The notes under the pieces are model-generated. The model was given only the letters and a program-made list of their open reading frames with translations, was not told where the DNA came from and did no database searches. A DNA stretch of 64,000 nt from Methylotenera_A sp046594915 (GTDB taxonomy: Bacteria > Pseudomonadota > Gammaproteobacteria > Burkholderiales > Methylophilaceae). The translations under genes and the position numbers were made by a program. The stretch lies in the NCBI GenBank assembly GCA_046594915.1, contig JBKJRC010000008.1:1-64000 (forward strand). The letters run 5' to 3'. Of the stretch, positions 43,814 to 52,198 are shown piece by piece (within the stretch, counting starts at the first letter, position 1; each line of letters opens with the position of its first letter).

Positions 43814-44266
43814 ATGGCAGAATACAATAATCTAAAACTCAATCATCAACTTTGTTTTGCACTGTATGCCGCTACGCATTCGTTAACGCGCGCTTATCGC
43901 AGCTCGCTTGAGCCGCTTGGCATCACTTATACGCAATATTTAGTCATGCTGGTGCTGTGGGAAACCGATGGTATTAGTGTCGGTAAAATCGCGCAACGCT
44001 TAGAGTTGGACTCCGCCACGTTAACGCCGATGTTAAAACGCTTAGAAACGGCTGGTTTTATTACCCGTTTACGCAATCTTAAAGATGAGCGCATTGTGGA
44101 AATCAAATTAACGGCAACTGGTCGTGAGTTGCAGCATAAAATTGCGCAAGTGCAGCATGGCGTTGCCTGTCAAACTGGTTTAAGTAATGATGAATTTAAT
44201 CAATTAAAAGACACATTGCATCGCTTGGTAGAAACCATGTCGAACTGTGAAGTACAAGCAAAATAA
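43814..44266 (+). CDS. ohrR: MarR-family organic peroxide sensor, OhrR-like
   Basis: A 150-residue winged-helix repressor. The N-terminal HQLCFALYAA places the peroxidatic cysteine at C14, as in OhrR. C119 (VACQTGLS) is positioned like the resolving cysteine of two-cysteine OhrR proteins. The DNA-binding part is SVGKIAQRLELDSATLTPMLKRLE and the wing contains DERIVEI. OhrR normally represses the peroxidase gene ohr, but none is adjacent here. A strong palindrome covers its own promoter. Confidence 0.87.
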   Translation: MAEYNNLKLNHQLCFALYAATHSLTRAYRSSLEPLGITYTQYLVMLVLWETDGISVGKIAQRLELDSATLTPMLKRLETAGFITRLRNLKDERIVEIKLTATGRELQHKIAQVQHGVACQTGLSNDEFNQLKDTLHRLVETMSNCEVQAK

Positions 44267-44305
44267 ACGTCAACCAAGTTAGTCCTGCTCATGCAATCCT
44301 GCATT

Positions 44306-44334
44306 AAAAAGCCAGTCGAAACCGCTGGCTTTTT
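44306..44334. terminator. Bidirectional terminator between ohrR and the globin gene
   Basis: A 10-bp perfect stem (44306-44315 with 44325-44334; AAAAAGCCAG and its complement) with a 9-nt loop and A/T runs on both sides. It lies between convergent genes. Confidence 0.8.
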
Positions 44335-44358
44335 ATACTTACTTATTATTTTTACGCG

Positions 44359-44871
44359 TTATTTTCTAACGGGCTCTGACATCGGTTTTTCGCCCGTCAC
44401 AATCACGTTGCGATAGCTTTCTAAGCTGCCCATCAACTGGCTGATTTCGTGATCTGGCACATTAAACGCGTAAAATGTGTGTAAAGCTTCTATTAAGATA
44501 ATATTGAATTCACGATTAGTGATTTTCAAATGTGGATGACTATCCTTCATGGTTTTGCCGCGACCAAACTCATCTCTTACATAAATTTTTGGGCCGCCCG
44601 TTTCTTGCACCACCCAATTGGTTAACATCACTTTAAAGCCTGCTTTGGTTTCTGGCCTGTCGTGCACAGCTTTTAGATTTGGATTCGCATTTAAAGCTCT
44701 GTTGACATAAATTTTATCCACTAAATGATCGACAGTAGATGCGATGTTGTAAGTGCCGCCTAAACGTGTGTAAAGTGAATCTTCAGCAGCCAATGTTGGT
44801 AATGAAACTAACACTGCACTTGCTGTTGCAATGCACAATAACAAACTACTTAACTTATTTTTGAGTGCCAT
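44359..44871 (-). CDS. Exported group I truncated globin
   Basis: A 170-residue protein. Residues 1-29 form a signal peptide ending LPTLAAE. The rest is a truncated-haemoglobin fold (SLYTRLGGTYNIASTVDHLVDKIY). The proximal haem histidine is probably H112 or H114 in KDSHPHLKIT, with the E-helix region near KAGFKVMLTNWV. Truncated globins bind O2 or NO; export to the periplasm is less usual. The ATG at 44871 follows AGGGGGA, so the longer reading from 44895 is less likely. Confidence 0.85.
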   Translation of the reverse strand: MALKNKLSSLLLCIATASAVLVSLPTLAAEDSLYTRLGGTYNIASTVDHLVDKIYVNRALNANPNLKAVHDRPETKAGFKVMLTNWVVQETGGPKIYVRDEFGRGKTMKDSHPHLKITNREFNIILIEALHTFYAFNVPDHEISQLMGSLESYRNVIVTGEKPMSEPVRK

Positions 44872-45066
44872 TTTACTTCCCCCTAATAGAATCAATAATA
44901 TGCTACAAAGTTTTTTTATCTGTGATGATACAACGCGCGCATCACCACATTTTTATATCTTGAAATGGTTAATTAACAATCAGCAACAATTAGTTAACAA
45001 TTTCAATTAAGTGCATTTTTAGCACATTAAAGATTAGCACGCAAACTATTTATGCGGCCGTCATTA

Positions 45067-46551
45067 TCAAGCAATTAATTTTTGAATCATTTCTAATCCA
45101 AATCCAACCCCAAATCCGTTGGTGTCCGTTGCAACCGCACCCAACCCACCTTTACGATTGTAAGAAGATAAATCGGTATGCAACCAGGCAACATCATTTT
45201 CAATAAATTTGCCTAAAAAGCGCGCCGCATGAATATGATCAGCGCCACCTTCTAAAGTACATTGTTTGATATCGGCAATATCGCTTTCTAAATCTGAATC
45301 AAAATCGTCGTCATATGGAAAAGCCACAATTCGCTCACCGGCGGCCGCTCCCGCTTGTACCGCCATTAAAGCAAGCGCAGGTCGATTGGCGATTACACCA
45401 CTCATGCGGTCGCTTAATGCGGTGTGCATGCTGCCGGTTAAGGTGGCAAAATCTAAAATCACATCGGGCAGATTGCCATTTTTATCAGGCCGACTAGCGA
45501 ACGTTAAGCTATCAGCCAACACCATGCGACCTTCTGCGTCGGTATGCACAATTTCTATGCTTATGCCGTTTAGCGCGGTCACCACGTCATTTTGTTTGTA
45601 AGCCAATGGGCCAATATGATTTTGCGCAATTGCCAGCCAGCAATCGATTTTGACTTGCAGATTCATTTCGGTCGCAGCCTGTAAAATACCCAGCGCTACC
45701 GCGCTGCCGTTCATGTCTTCATGCATGCCTTGCATATATTTGGCAGGTTTTAGATTATGCCCGCCCGTATCAAAACAAATGCCTTTTCCCACCAGGGCAA
45801 TGTATTTTTTGCTAATAGTCGGTTGATAAGTTAAATGCACAATCGCAGCATCCATTGGCTCGCTGCCCTGCCCAACTGCATAAAACGCGCCTGCGCCCAT
45901 TTTATGCAATGCAGGCATATCAAACTCTTGCCAAGCCCAGCCATATTGCTTGGCTAAGCTCTGCAATTTCTCACGATAAATAGTCGGCGTTAATGCGTTG
46001 GGCGGCATGATGGTTAAGCTGCGACACAAGATATTTGCCGCCACACGCGCATTGATTTTGCCATAATCATGTTCGGCTTTATATCCGTAAATACTGATTT
46101 CTTTTAATGGATTAGACTTATTATTTTGCTGGCTTTTAGCACCTTTGCTATTGGGCAATTGTGCAGCATTAACCGTTGCAACATAATAAGCTGAACATGC
46201 ATGCGCTTGTCGCGTGGCGTCATCTCCAAACACAAAAATCGCTAAACTATCAGGATTTTCATCCAGTAAAGGCTTAACCGCTTTGCGTAACAAAGTATGT
46301 TGTTGAAATGGCGATAATTTTTCTGTCAACACCACATAAGCTGCTATGCCACCATGTGGCAAATCCAGAATCACTGGCGTTTTTTGCAGGCTTTGAAAGT
46401 CAGCGTTGCAACGCTGTAATTTATTTTGTAGCAAATCCCTAAAAGGGTGTACATTTTCTGCCGTTTGATCCAGCACAAAAAGATTGTGTTTTTGTAAAGA
46501 TAGCGTTTTTTCGCTACCGATCTCTGCAAATTGACTTAATTTTACCGACAT
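45067..46551 (-). CDS. M17 family leucyl aminopeptidase
   Basis: A 494-residue cytosolic metalloaminopeptidase. The catalytic domain contains GKGICFDTGGHNLKP, the metal/active-site block HEDMNGSAVALG and the signature HTDAEGRMVLADSL (usually NTDAEGR; the Asn is His here). It removes N-terminal residues from peptides using two divalent metals and assembles as a hexamer in the family. The N-terminal domain is divergent, as in the PepB-like branch. It is monocistronic and divergent from aceE. Confidence 0.92.
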   Translation of the reverse strand: MSVKLSQFAEIGSEKTLSLQKHNLFVLDQTAENVHPFRDLLQNKLQRCNADFQSLQKTPVILDLPHGGIAAYVVLTEKLSPFQQHTLLRKAVKPLLDENPDSLAIFVFGDDATRQAHACSAYYVATVNAAQLPNSKGAKSQQNNKSNPLKEISIYGYKAEHDYGKINARVAANILCRSLTIMPPNALTPTIYREKLQSLAKQYGWAWQEFDMPALHKMGAGAFYAVGQGSEPMDAAIVHLTYQPTISKKYIALVGKGICFDTGGHNLKPAKYMQGMHEDMNGSAVALGILQAATEMNLQVKIDCWLAIAQNHIGPLAYKQNDVVTALNGISIEIVHTDAEGRMVLADSLTFASRPDKNGNLPDVILDFATLTGSMHTALSDRMSGVIANRPALALMAVQAGAAAGERIVAFPYDDDFDSDLESDIADIKQCTLEGGADHIHAARFLGKFIENDVAWLHTDLSSYNRKGGLGAVATDTNGFGVGFGLEMIQKLIA

Positions 46552-46618
46552 TTAAATTTCCTTAACTCTTATATAATATGCAAGACAAACGTAACAAATC
46601 TTTGTAAAACAGTGCGTT

Positions 46619-46636
46619 AAGTTAATGGTTTAACTT
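46619..46636. promoter_or_regulatory. Palindrome in the aceE upstream region
   Basis: AAGTTAA and TTAACTT are separated by four bases (46619-46625, 46630-46636), about 140 bases before the aceE ATG. It could be an operator in the pepA-aceE divergent region. It does not match the E. coli PdhR site. Confidence 0.3.
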
Positions 46637-46773
46637 GACCAAAAAGCCTAAAAAAGCCACACTAGCGACTTTATAGATTGCATTAAATAAGGCCAGTTCA
46701 ACCTAATTGCCTGCATTTAATCAGCTGCTTGTATTATATCAATCCAAGCGCTACCAACGGAGATTATCCCTGC

Positions 46774-49467
46774 ATGACTTTAAGCCAACAAACATTGTTA
46801 GCCCTGCAAAACAAATTTGTAGAAACTGATGCTACAGAAACGCAAGAATGGTTAGACGCACTCACCTCTGTGATTGAAAATGAAGGGACAGAGCGTGCGC
46901 ACTTTTTGCTGGAAGCCATGATTGACAAGGCGCGCCGCTCTGGCAGCAACCTGCCTTACAATGCCACAACTGCTTATGTCAATACCATTCCAACGCATTT
47001 ACAGCAACGCTTGCCGGGCGATCCAGAAATGGAGCGTCGCATTCGAGCATTGGTGCGCTGGAACGCGATTATGACCGTATTGCGCGGCAACGAAAAATCT
47101 CCCGGCGTGGGTGGCCATATTGCCAGCTTTCAATCAGCAGCCACTTTGTATGACACAGGTTTTAACCATTTTTTCCGCGCGGCAAATGAAAACTTTGGCG
47201 GCGATTGCATCTATTTTCAAGGCCACTCTTCGCCTGGCGTGTATGCGCGCGCCTTTCTAGAAGGCCGCATTAACGAAGAGCAACTATCTAATTTCCGTCA
47301 AGAAACAGGCGGCAAAGGCTTATCCAGCTATCCACACCCGTGGTTGATGCCTGATTTCTGGCAATTTCCCACCGTTTCAATGGGTTTAGGGCCAATACAA
47401 GGCATCTACCAAGCACGCTTTTTAAAATACATGCACGATCGCGGCATTGCTGACACCAGCGACCGTAAAGTGTGGGTGTTCTGCGGCGATGGCGAAATGG
47501 ACGAGCCTGAATCATTAGGCGCGATTTCATTAGCTTCACGCGAAAAATTAGATAATTTGATTTTTGTGATTAACTGTAATTTGCAACGTTTGGATGGCCC
47601 AGTGCGCGGCAATGGCAAGATTATCCAGGAATTAGAATCTGATTTTAGAGGCTCTGGCTGGAATGTGTTAAAAGTAGTTTGGGGTTCGTATTGGGATCCA
47701 TTATTAGCGATGGATAAAGACGGTATTTTGAAAAAGCGCATGGAAGAATGCGTAGATGGAGAATACCAAAATTTTAAAGCCAAAGGTGGTGCCTATACGC
47801 GTGAGCATTTCTTTGGTAAATATCCAGAACTAAAAGAAATGGTCGCCGCCATGAGCGATCAAGATATTTGGCGCCTGAACCGCGGTGGTCACGATCCGCA
47901 TAAAGTTTTTGCGGCTTACCATGCAGCGGTGAATCACAAAGGCCAACCAACGGTGATTTTAGCTAAAACGGTTAAAGGCTACGGCATGGGCGAAGCGGGC
48001 GAAGGCCAGAATATTACCCATCAGCAAAAAAGCATGGATATTGAGTCGCTGAAAAAATTCCGTGACCGTTTTGACTTGCCAATAACCGATGAACAAGTGG
48101 AAAACTTAAGTTTTTACAAGCCTGCGGACGATTCGCCCGAAATGCAATATATGGCGGAACGCCGCGCTGCGATGGGTGGTTTTGTACCGCAACGCCGTCG
48201 CAAAGGTAATGAATTAACCGTGCCTCATTTATCCGCGTTTGAAAACATGTTAACTGCTACTGGCGAACGCGAAATATCCACTACTATGGCGTTTGTGCGC
48301 ATTCTTTCAACACTGGTGCGCGATAAAACGCTAGGTAAATTTGTGGTGCCGATTGTGCCAGATGAGGCACGTACCTTTGGCATGGAAGGCATGTTCCGCC
48401 AATTAGGTATTTACGCCAGTCAGGGCCAGTTGTACGAGCCGATGGATTCTGACCAAGTGATGTATTACAAAGAGCAAAAAGATGGCCAGATTTTAGAAGA
48501 AGGGATTAACGAAGCAGGCTCATTCTCCAGTTGGATTGCGGCTGCCACTTCTTACAGTGTCACAGGCGTGCAGATGATTCCGTTTTATATCTTCTATTCC
48601 ATGTTCGGCTTCCAGCGTATTGGCGACCTAGCTTGGGCGGCAGGTGACAGCCGCGCGCGCGGCTTTTTGCTAGGTGCAACGGCTGGTAGAACCACCTTAA
48701 ACGGCGAAGGCTTGCAACATGAAGACGGCCACAGTCATTTGATGTCTGCTACCATTCCTAATTGCGTTTCTTACGACCCCACTTTTGCCTATGAATTAGC
48801 GGTGATTATTCAAGAAGGCTTGCGCCGCATGGTGCAAAATCAAGAAGATGTGTATTACTACATCACGCTAATGAACGAGAATTACACGCATCCTGCACTG
48901 CCAACAGGCGCTGAACAAGGGATTTTGAAAGGTTTGTACAGTTTTAGTAAATCTAAAAATGCAGCTAACGATTTAACAGTGCAGTTAATGGGTAGCGGTG
49001 TTATCTTGCGCGAAGTAATTGCAGCGGCAACTTTGCTGGAAAAAGACTGGGGCGTTGCTGCCGATGTATGGAGTACGACCAGTTTCACCGAACTACGCCG
49101 CGAAGGTTTGGATTGCGAACGCTGGAATATGTTGAACCCTGAAAAACCACAGCGCTTGAATTACGTGGCGCAGTGTTTGAAAGACGCCAAAGGCCCAGTG
49201 ATTGCTTCGACTGACTATATGAAAAGCTTTGCTGAGCAGATTCAACGCTTTGTGCCGAATAAATTTGTGGCATTGGGTACAGACGGCTACGGTCGTTCTG
49301 ACAGCCGTGAAGCACTGCGTGATTTCTTTGAAGTGGATTCTCGCTACATCACAGTTGCCGCCTTAAAAGCTCTGAGCGATGAAGGTAAATTGCCAGCTGC
49401 AAAAGTGCTTGAGGCCGTAAAAAAATACAATTTGGATGCCAATAAACCGAATCCAACCACGGTTTAA
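46774..49467 (+). CDS. aceE: Pyruvate dehydrogenase E1 component, homodimeric
   Basis: An 897-residue thiamine-diphosphate enzyme that decarboxylates pyruvate and acetylates the E2 lipoyl group. The TPP motif runs from GDGEMDEPES to NCN about 30 residues later. The N-terminal block and the C-terminal transketolase-like domain are intact. The ATG at 46774 gives MTLSQQTLLAL with GGAG upstream; an in-frame ATG at 46729 is less likely. A terminator-like hairpin follows, so aceF may be transcribed separately. Confidence 0.96.
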   Translation: MTLSQQTLLALQNKFVETDATETQEWLDALTSVIENEGTERAHFLLEAMIDKARRSGSNLPYNATTAYVNTIPTHLQQRLPGDPEMERRIRALVRWNAIMTVLRGNEKSPGVGGHIASFQSAATLYDTGFNHFFRAANENFGGDCIYFQGHSSPGVYARAFLEGRINEEQLSNFRQETGGKGLSSYPHPWLMPDFWQFPTVSMGLGPIQGIYQARFLKYMHDRGIADTSDRKVWVFCGDGEMDEPESLGAISLASREKLDNLIFVINCNLQRLDGPVRGNGKIIQELESDFRGSGWNVLKVVWGSYWDPLLAMDKDGILKKRMEECVDGEYQNFKAKGGAYTREHFFGKYPELKEMVAAMSDQDIWRLNRGGHDPHKVFAAYHAAVNHKGQPTVILAKTVKGYGMGEAGEGQNITHQQKSMDIESLKKFRDRFDLPITDEQVENLSFYKPADDSPEMQYMAERRAAMGGFVPQRRRKGNELTVPHLSAFENMLTATGEREISTTMAFVRILSTLVRDKTLGKFVVPIVPDEARTFGMEGMFRQLGIYASQGQLYEPMDSDQVMYYKEQKDGQILEEGINEAGSFSSWIAAATSYSVTGVQMIPFYIFYSMFGFQRIGDLAWAAGDSRARGFLLGATAGRTTLNGEGLQHEDGHSHLMSATIPNCVSYDPTFAYELAVIIQEGLRRMVQNQEDVYYYITLMNENYTHPALPTGAEQGILKGLYSFSKSKNAANDLTVQLMGSGVILREVIAAATLLEKDWGVAADVWSTTSFTELRREGLDCERWNMLNPEKPQRLNYVAQCLKDAKGPVIASTDYMKSFAEQIQRFVPNKFVALGTDGYGRSDSREALRDFFEVDSRYITVAALKALSDEGKLPAAKVLEAVKKYNLDANKPNPTTV

Positions 49468-49481
49468 ACAATGCTATATTG

Positions 49482-49525
49482 AAACTAAAGCCACAAATAG
49501 AGGCTAAATTTATGGCTTTAGTTTT
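49482..49525 (+). terminator. Terminator-like hairpin after aceE
   Basis: A 12-bp perfect stem (49482-49493 with 49513-49524; AAACTAAAGCCA and its complement), a 19-nt loop and a trailing T-run. It lies 15 bases after the aceE stop. Confidence 0.6.
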
Positions 49526-49603
49526 CAAAAATGCAATCCAAACCTCCTCTAGTTAGAATTAAAAATTTATCATGCAAATATTATAAAAACCTAGTTAAAT
49601 GTA

Positions 49604-50368
49604 ATGCGTATAAGAGCCAACCTACTGAATCTAAATAATTTGATGATAAATGCAAAATATAATCACCTCTGGAAAAGATGGGTTTGGTCGTTATTATTTA
49701 CCTTGAACATGCTTATTGGCTTACCAGCTTTTGCACAGCAAAGCTTATTTAACGTACCCTCGGTTGAAACAACCGAAAAAGATAAATTTTTCTTTCAAGA
49801 ACAACTGGATCTTTTTTCTAACGGCGTTGCCAATACAACACTCGATTATGGATTAGGCCAGGGCTGGGAAACTGGAATGACTATTACTGGCGCTAATATT
49901 TACTCTTCTGATAACATACAAAGCAACCCTATATTGTTAGTGAATGTGCAAAAGGGATTTTACGTTAATGAGAATTGGAAGGTTGGCATAGGAACACAAA
50001 CTGGATTTACATTACCAGAACAGAATTCGAGTACCCATTTTGCCTCTTACAATTATCTGAATAATGCCTTTGATCTGCATAAATGGGGTAAATATTACTT
50101 AGGCATTTATAATGCCAATAAGGCGATTACAGGAAGTAAAACAAATACGGATTTACTGGCGGGTTTAGAAATACCCATTACAGAAAACGTACATATTATG
50201 GCCGATTACACAGGCGGCAAGAATGATATTGGCGCTTCCGTTCTTGGTATCGTTTGGTACGCTTCCAAGCAATGGCAGTTTTCTGTAGGTGGTCAATTTT
50301 CAAATATTACGCAATCTGATCAGCATTTTCAGGGAGCGATTTTCGAATTTACTTTTGTACAGCAATAA
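49604..50368 (+). CDS. Unknown exported, probably outer-membrane beta-barrel protein
   Basis: A 254-residue protein that I do not recognise. A hydrophobic signal sequence ends near FAQQS (residue 45). The mature part has alternating aromatic/hydrophobic strands, many Gly/Asn turns and a C-terminal IFEFTFVQQ, suggesting a small beta-barrel. Recurrent pieces such as FYVNENWKVGIGTQTGF and WYASKQWQFSVGGQFS resemble strand-turn-strand hairpins. No Shine-Dalgarno sequence is clear; the in-frame ATG at 49643 would give a more usual signal peptide. It lies between aceE and aceF, though it looks unrelated to pyruvate oxidation. Confidence 0.7.
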   Translation: MRIRANLLNLNNLMINAKYNHLWKRWVWSLLFTLNMLIGLPAFAQQSLFNVPSVETTEKDKFFFQEQLDLFSNGVANTTLDYGLGQGWETGMTITGANIYSSDNIQSNPILLVNVQKGFYVNENWKVGIGTQTGFTLPEQNSSTHFASYNYLNNAFDLHKWGKYYLGIYNANKAITGSKTNTDLLAGLEIPITENVHIMADYTGGKNDIGASVLGIVWYASKQWQFSVGGQFSNITQSDQHFQGAIFEFTFVQQ

Positions 50369-50424
50369 CCAATTGCTAAATAACAAATGTGAGATGTCAT
50401 GATTAATGTAGCTTTTCACGCACT

Positions 50425-50455
50425 TTGCATAAAAATCTATATGAACGTTTATAAT
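50425..50455 (+). promoter_or_regulatory. Possible aceF promoter
   Basis: A TATAAT hexamer at 50450-50455, with TTGCAT at 50425-50430. The 19-base spacing is long, so only the -10 is convincing. It would give aceF its own transcript. Confidence 0.3.
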
Positions 50456-50538
50456 TTATATTGGCATATAGCGCTAATTTTAAATAAGTCATTTGTTCGT
50501 TTTATCACCACACTTTTTTAAGTAGTAAAAGGTATCCT

Positions 50539-51903
50539 ATGAGTTTACAAAATGTTTTAGTGCCTGATATTGGCAACTTTGATAGTGTTGATGTGATTGA
50601 AGTATTGGTAAAAGCGGGAGACACCATTGCCAAAGACGATTCCTTGGTAACGGTGGAATCCGACAAAGCGTCAATGGATATTCCTGCGCCGTTTGCTGGC
50701 GTGGTAAAAGAAGTAAAATTAAAAGTAGGCGATAAAATTGCACAAGGCCATATGATTTTAACTTTAGAAGCCGATATTGCTGAAAGTAAGCCAGCTGCAA
50801 ATGTCGAAAAACCGGCAGAGGAGAAAGCTGCGCCAACTGCCCAAACCCCAGTTCGTGGGCAAAAAGAAGCCATTGCGGCAGCGATTCCAGAACCATCGCG
50901 CCCTGCGCCAGAACCACCCAAACAAGTGCAGCCTGCACACCAACCTTTGCCAGTGGGCGAAAGTGTTGTGATTAACGGCAACAAAAAATCGCATGCCAGC
51001 CCATCTGTGCGTAAATTTGCACGCGAATTAGGTGTTAACTTAGCCTTAGTAAACAGCAGCGCGCCAAAAAATCGCATCGTACAAAGCGATATTCAAGCAT
51101 TTGTAAAGGCTGAACTTGCCAAACCGCGCTCAGAAAATATGGGCGCAGGTTTAGGTAGCCTTGCCACATTACCAATGCCAGTCATCGATTTCAGTAAGTT
51201 TGGAGAGATTGAAACCAAGCCGCTTTCGCGTATTAAAAAAATATCTGGTGCGAACCTGCACAGAAACTGGGTGACTGCGCCACACGTCACGCAATTTGAC
51301 CAAGCCGATATTACCGATTTAGAAGACTTTAGAAAATCCATGCAAGCGGATGCTGAGAAACGTGGCGTCAAGCTCACCATGTTGGCGTTTTTAATCAAAG
51401 CTTCCGTTAATGCGCTAAAAGCGTATCCTAATTTCAATGCCTCGCTTTCGCCCGATGGCGATAGCTTGATTTTTAAAAATTACTACAACATTGGCTTTGC
51501 CTGCGACACGCCAGATGGCTTAGTGGTGCCTGTGGTGAAAGATGTGCAGCAAAAAGATGTGCTGGATATTGCGCGCGATTTGGGTGAGTTATCCACCAAA
51601 GCGCGCGAACGCAAACTAAAAGTAGAAGAAATGCAAGGCGGTTGCTTTACTATTTCCAGCCTTGGCGGCATTGGCGGCACCATGTTTACACCAATCATTA
51701 ACTGCCCAGAAGTAGCGATTCTAGGCGTTTCGCGCTCTAGCATGCAGCCTGTTTTCGATGCAAAAACCAAGGCTTTTGAGCCGCGCTTAATCTTGCCGAT
51801 GTCACTTTCTTACGACCATCGCGTAGTTGACGGCGCCGATGGCGCGCGCTTTACCAGTCATATGCGCATGATGTTATCGGATGTTCGTCGTTTACTGCTT
51901 TAA
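50539..51903 (+). CDS. aceF: Pyruvate dehydrogenase E2, dihydrolipoamide acetyltransferase
   Basis: A 454-residue core protein of the pyruvate dehydrogenase complex. One lipoyl domain (about 1-80, lipoyl lysine in ESDKASMD) is followed by an Ala/Pro linker. The E1/E3-binding domain (SPSVRKFARELGV, about 155-190) comes next. The catalytic domain carries the active histidine in SYDHRVVDGADG. It has a single lipoyl domain where E. coli has three. AAAGG lies six bases before the ATG. Confidence 0.95.
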   Translation: MSLQNVLVPDIGNFDSVDVIEVLVKAGDTIAKDDSLVTVESDKASMDIPAPFAGVVKEVKLKVGDKIAQGHMILTLEADIAESKPAANVEKPAEEKAAPTAQTPVRGQKEAIAAAIPEPSRPAPEPPKQVQPAHQPLPVGESVVINGNKKSHASPSVRKFARELGVNLALVNSSAPKNRIVQSDIQAFVKAELAKPRSENMGAGLGSLATLPMPVIDFSKFGEIETKPLSRIKKISGANLHRNWVTAPHVTQFDQADITDLEDFRKSMQADAEKRGVKLTMLAFLIKASVNALKAYPNFNASLSPDGDSLIFKNYYNIGFACDTPDGLVVPVVKDVQQKDVLDIARDLGELSTKARERKLKVEEMQGGCFTISSLGGIGGTMFTPIINCPEVAILGVSRSSMQPVFDAKTKAFEPRLILPMSLSYDHRVVDGADGARFTSHMRMMLSDVRRLLL

Positions 51904-52198
51904 TGCTGTGAATAAATCAGTATTTAACTAGTCATAGCCCGCATAATAGTTCGCACTCCTTTAGTGCATATTTCTCAGAAAACATCCATTAACTCGCGCA
52001 CTTTGCTGATTAATGGATGCAAACCCAATTAATCTCCCCGTTATGCGCTTTAAATAGCTGGTACGACAATTGCTAACATAAAATAATTACTTATATGTTA
52101 GCTAGCGCCCTTAACAATTAAGTTTTCTCTCATATTATTTAGCGAGACTTACTATTTACCAAGACTGGCGCCAAATGTACTGACGATTGGGGATTATT
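51904..52198. other. 295-base gap with two hairpins
   Basis: No gene is seen here. Two perfect inverted repeats are present. The first is a 10-bp stem (51983-51992 with 52010-52019), followed on the minus strand by a T-run. The second is a 9-bp stem (52072-52080 with 52094-52102). Neither has a plus-strand U-run, so termination of aceF is not clear. Confidence 0.5.
52111..52138 (+). promoter_or_regulatory. Possible promoter of the serine protease gene
   Basis: TTAACA (52111-52116) and TATTAT (52133-52138) are 16 bases apart, about 60 bases before the ATG at 52199. Confidence 0.35.
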
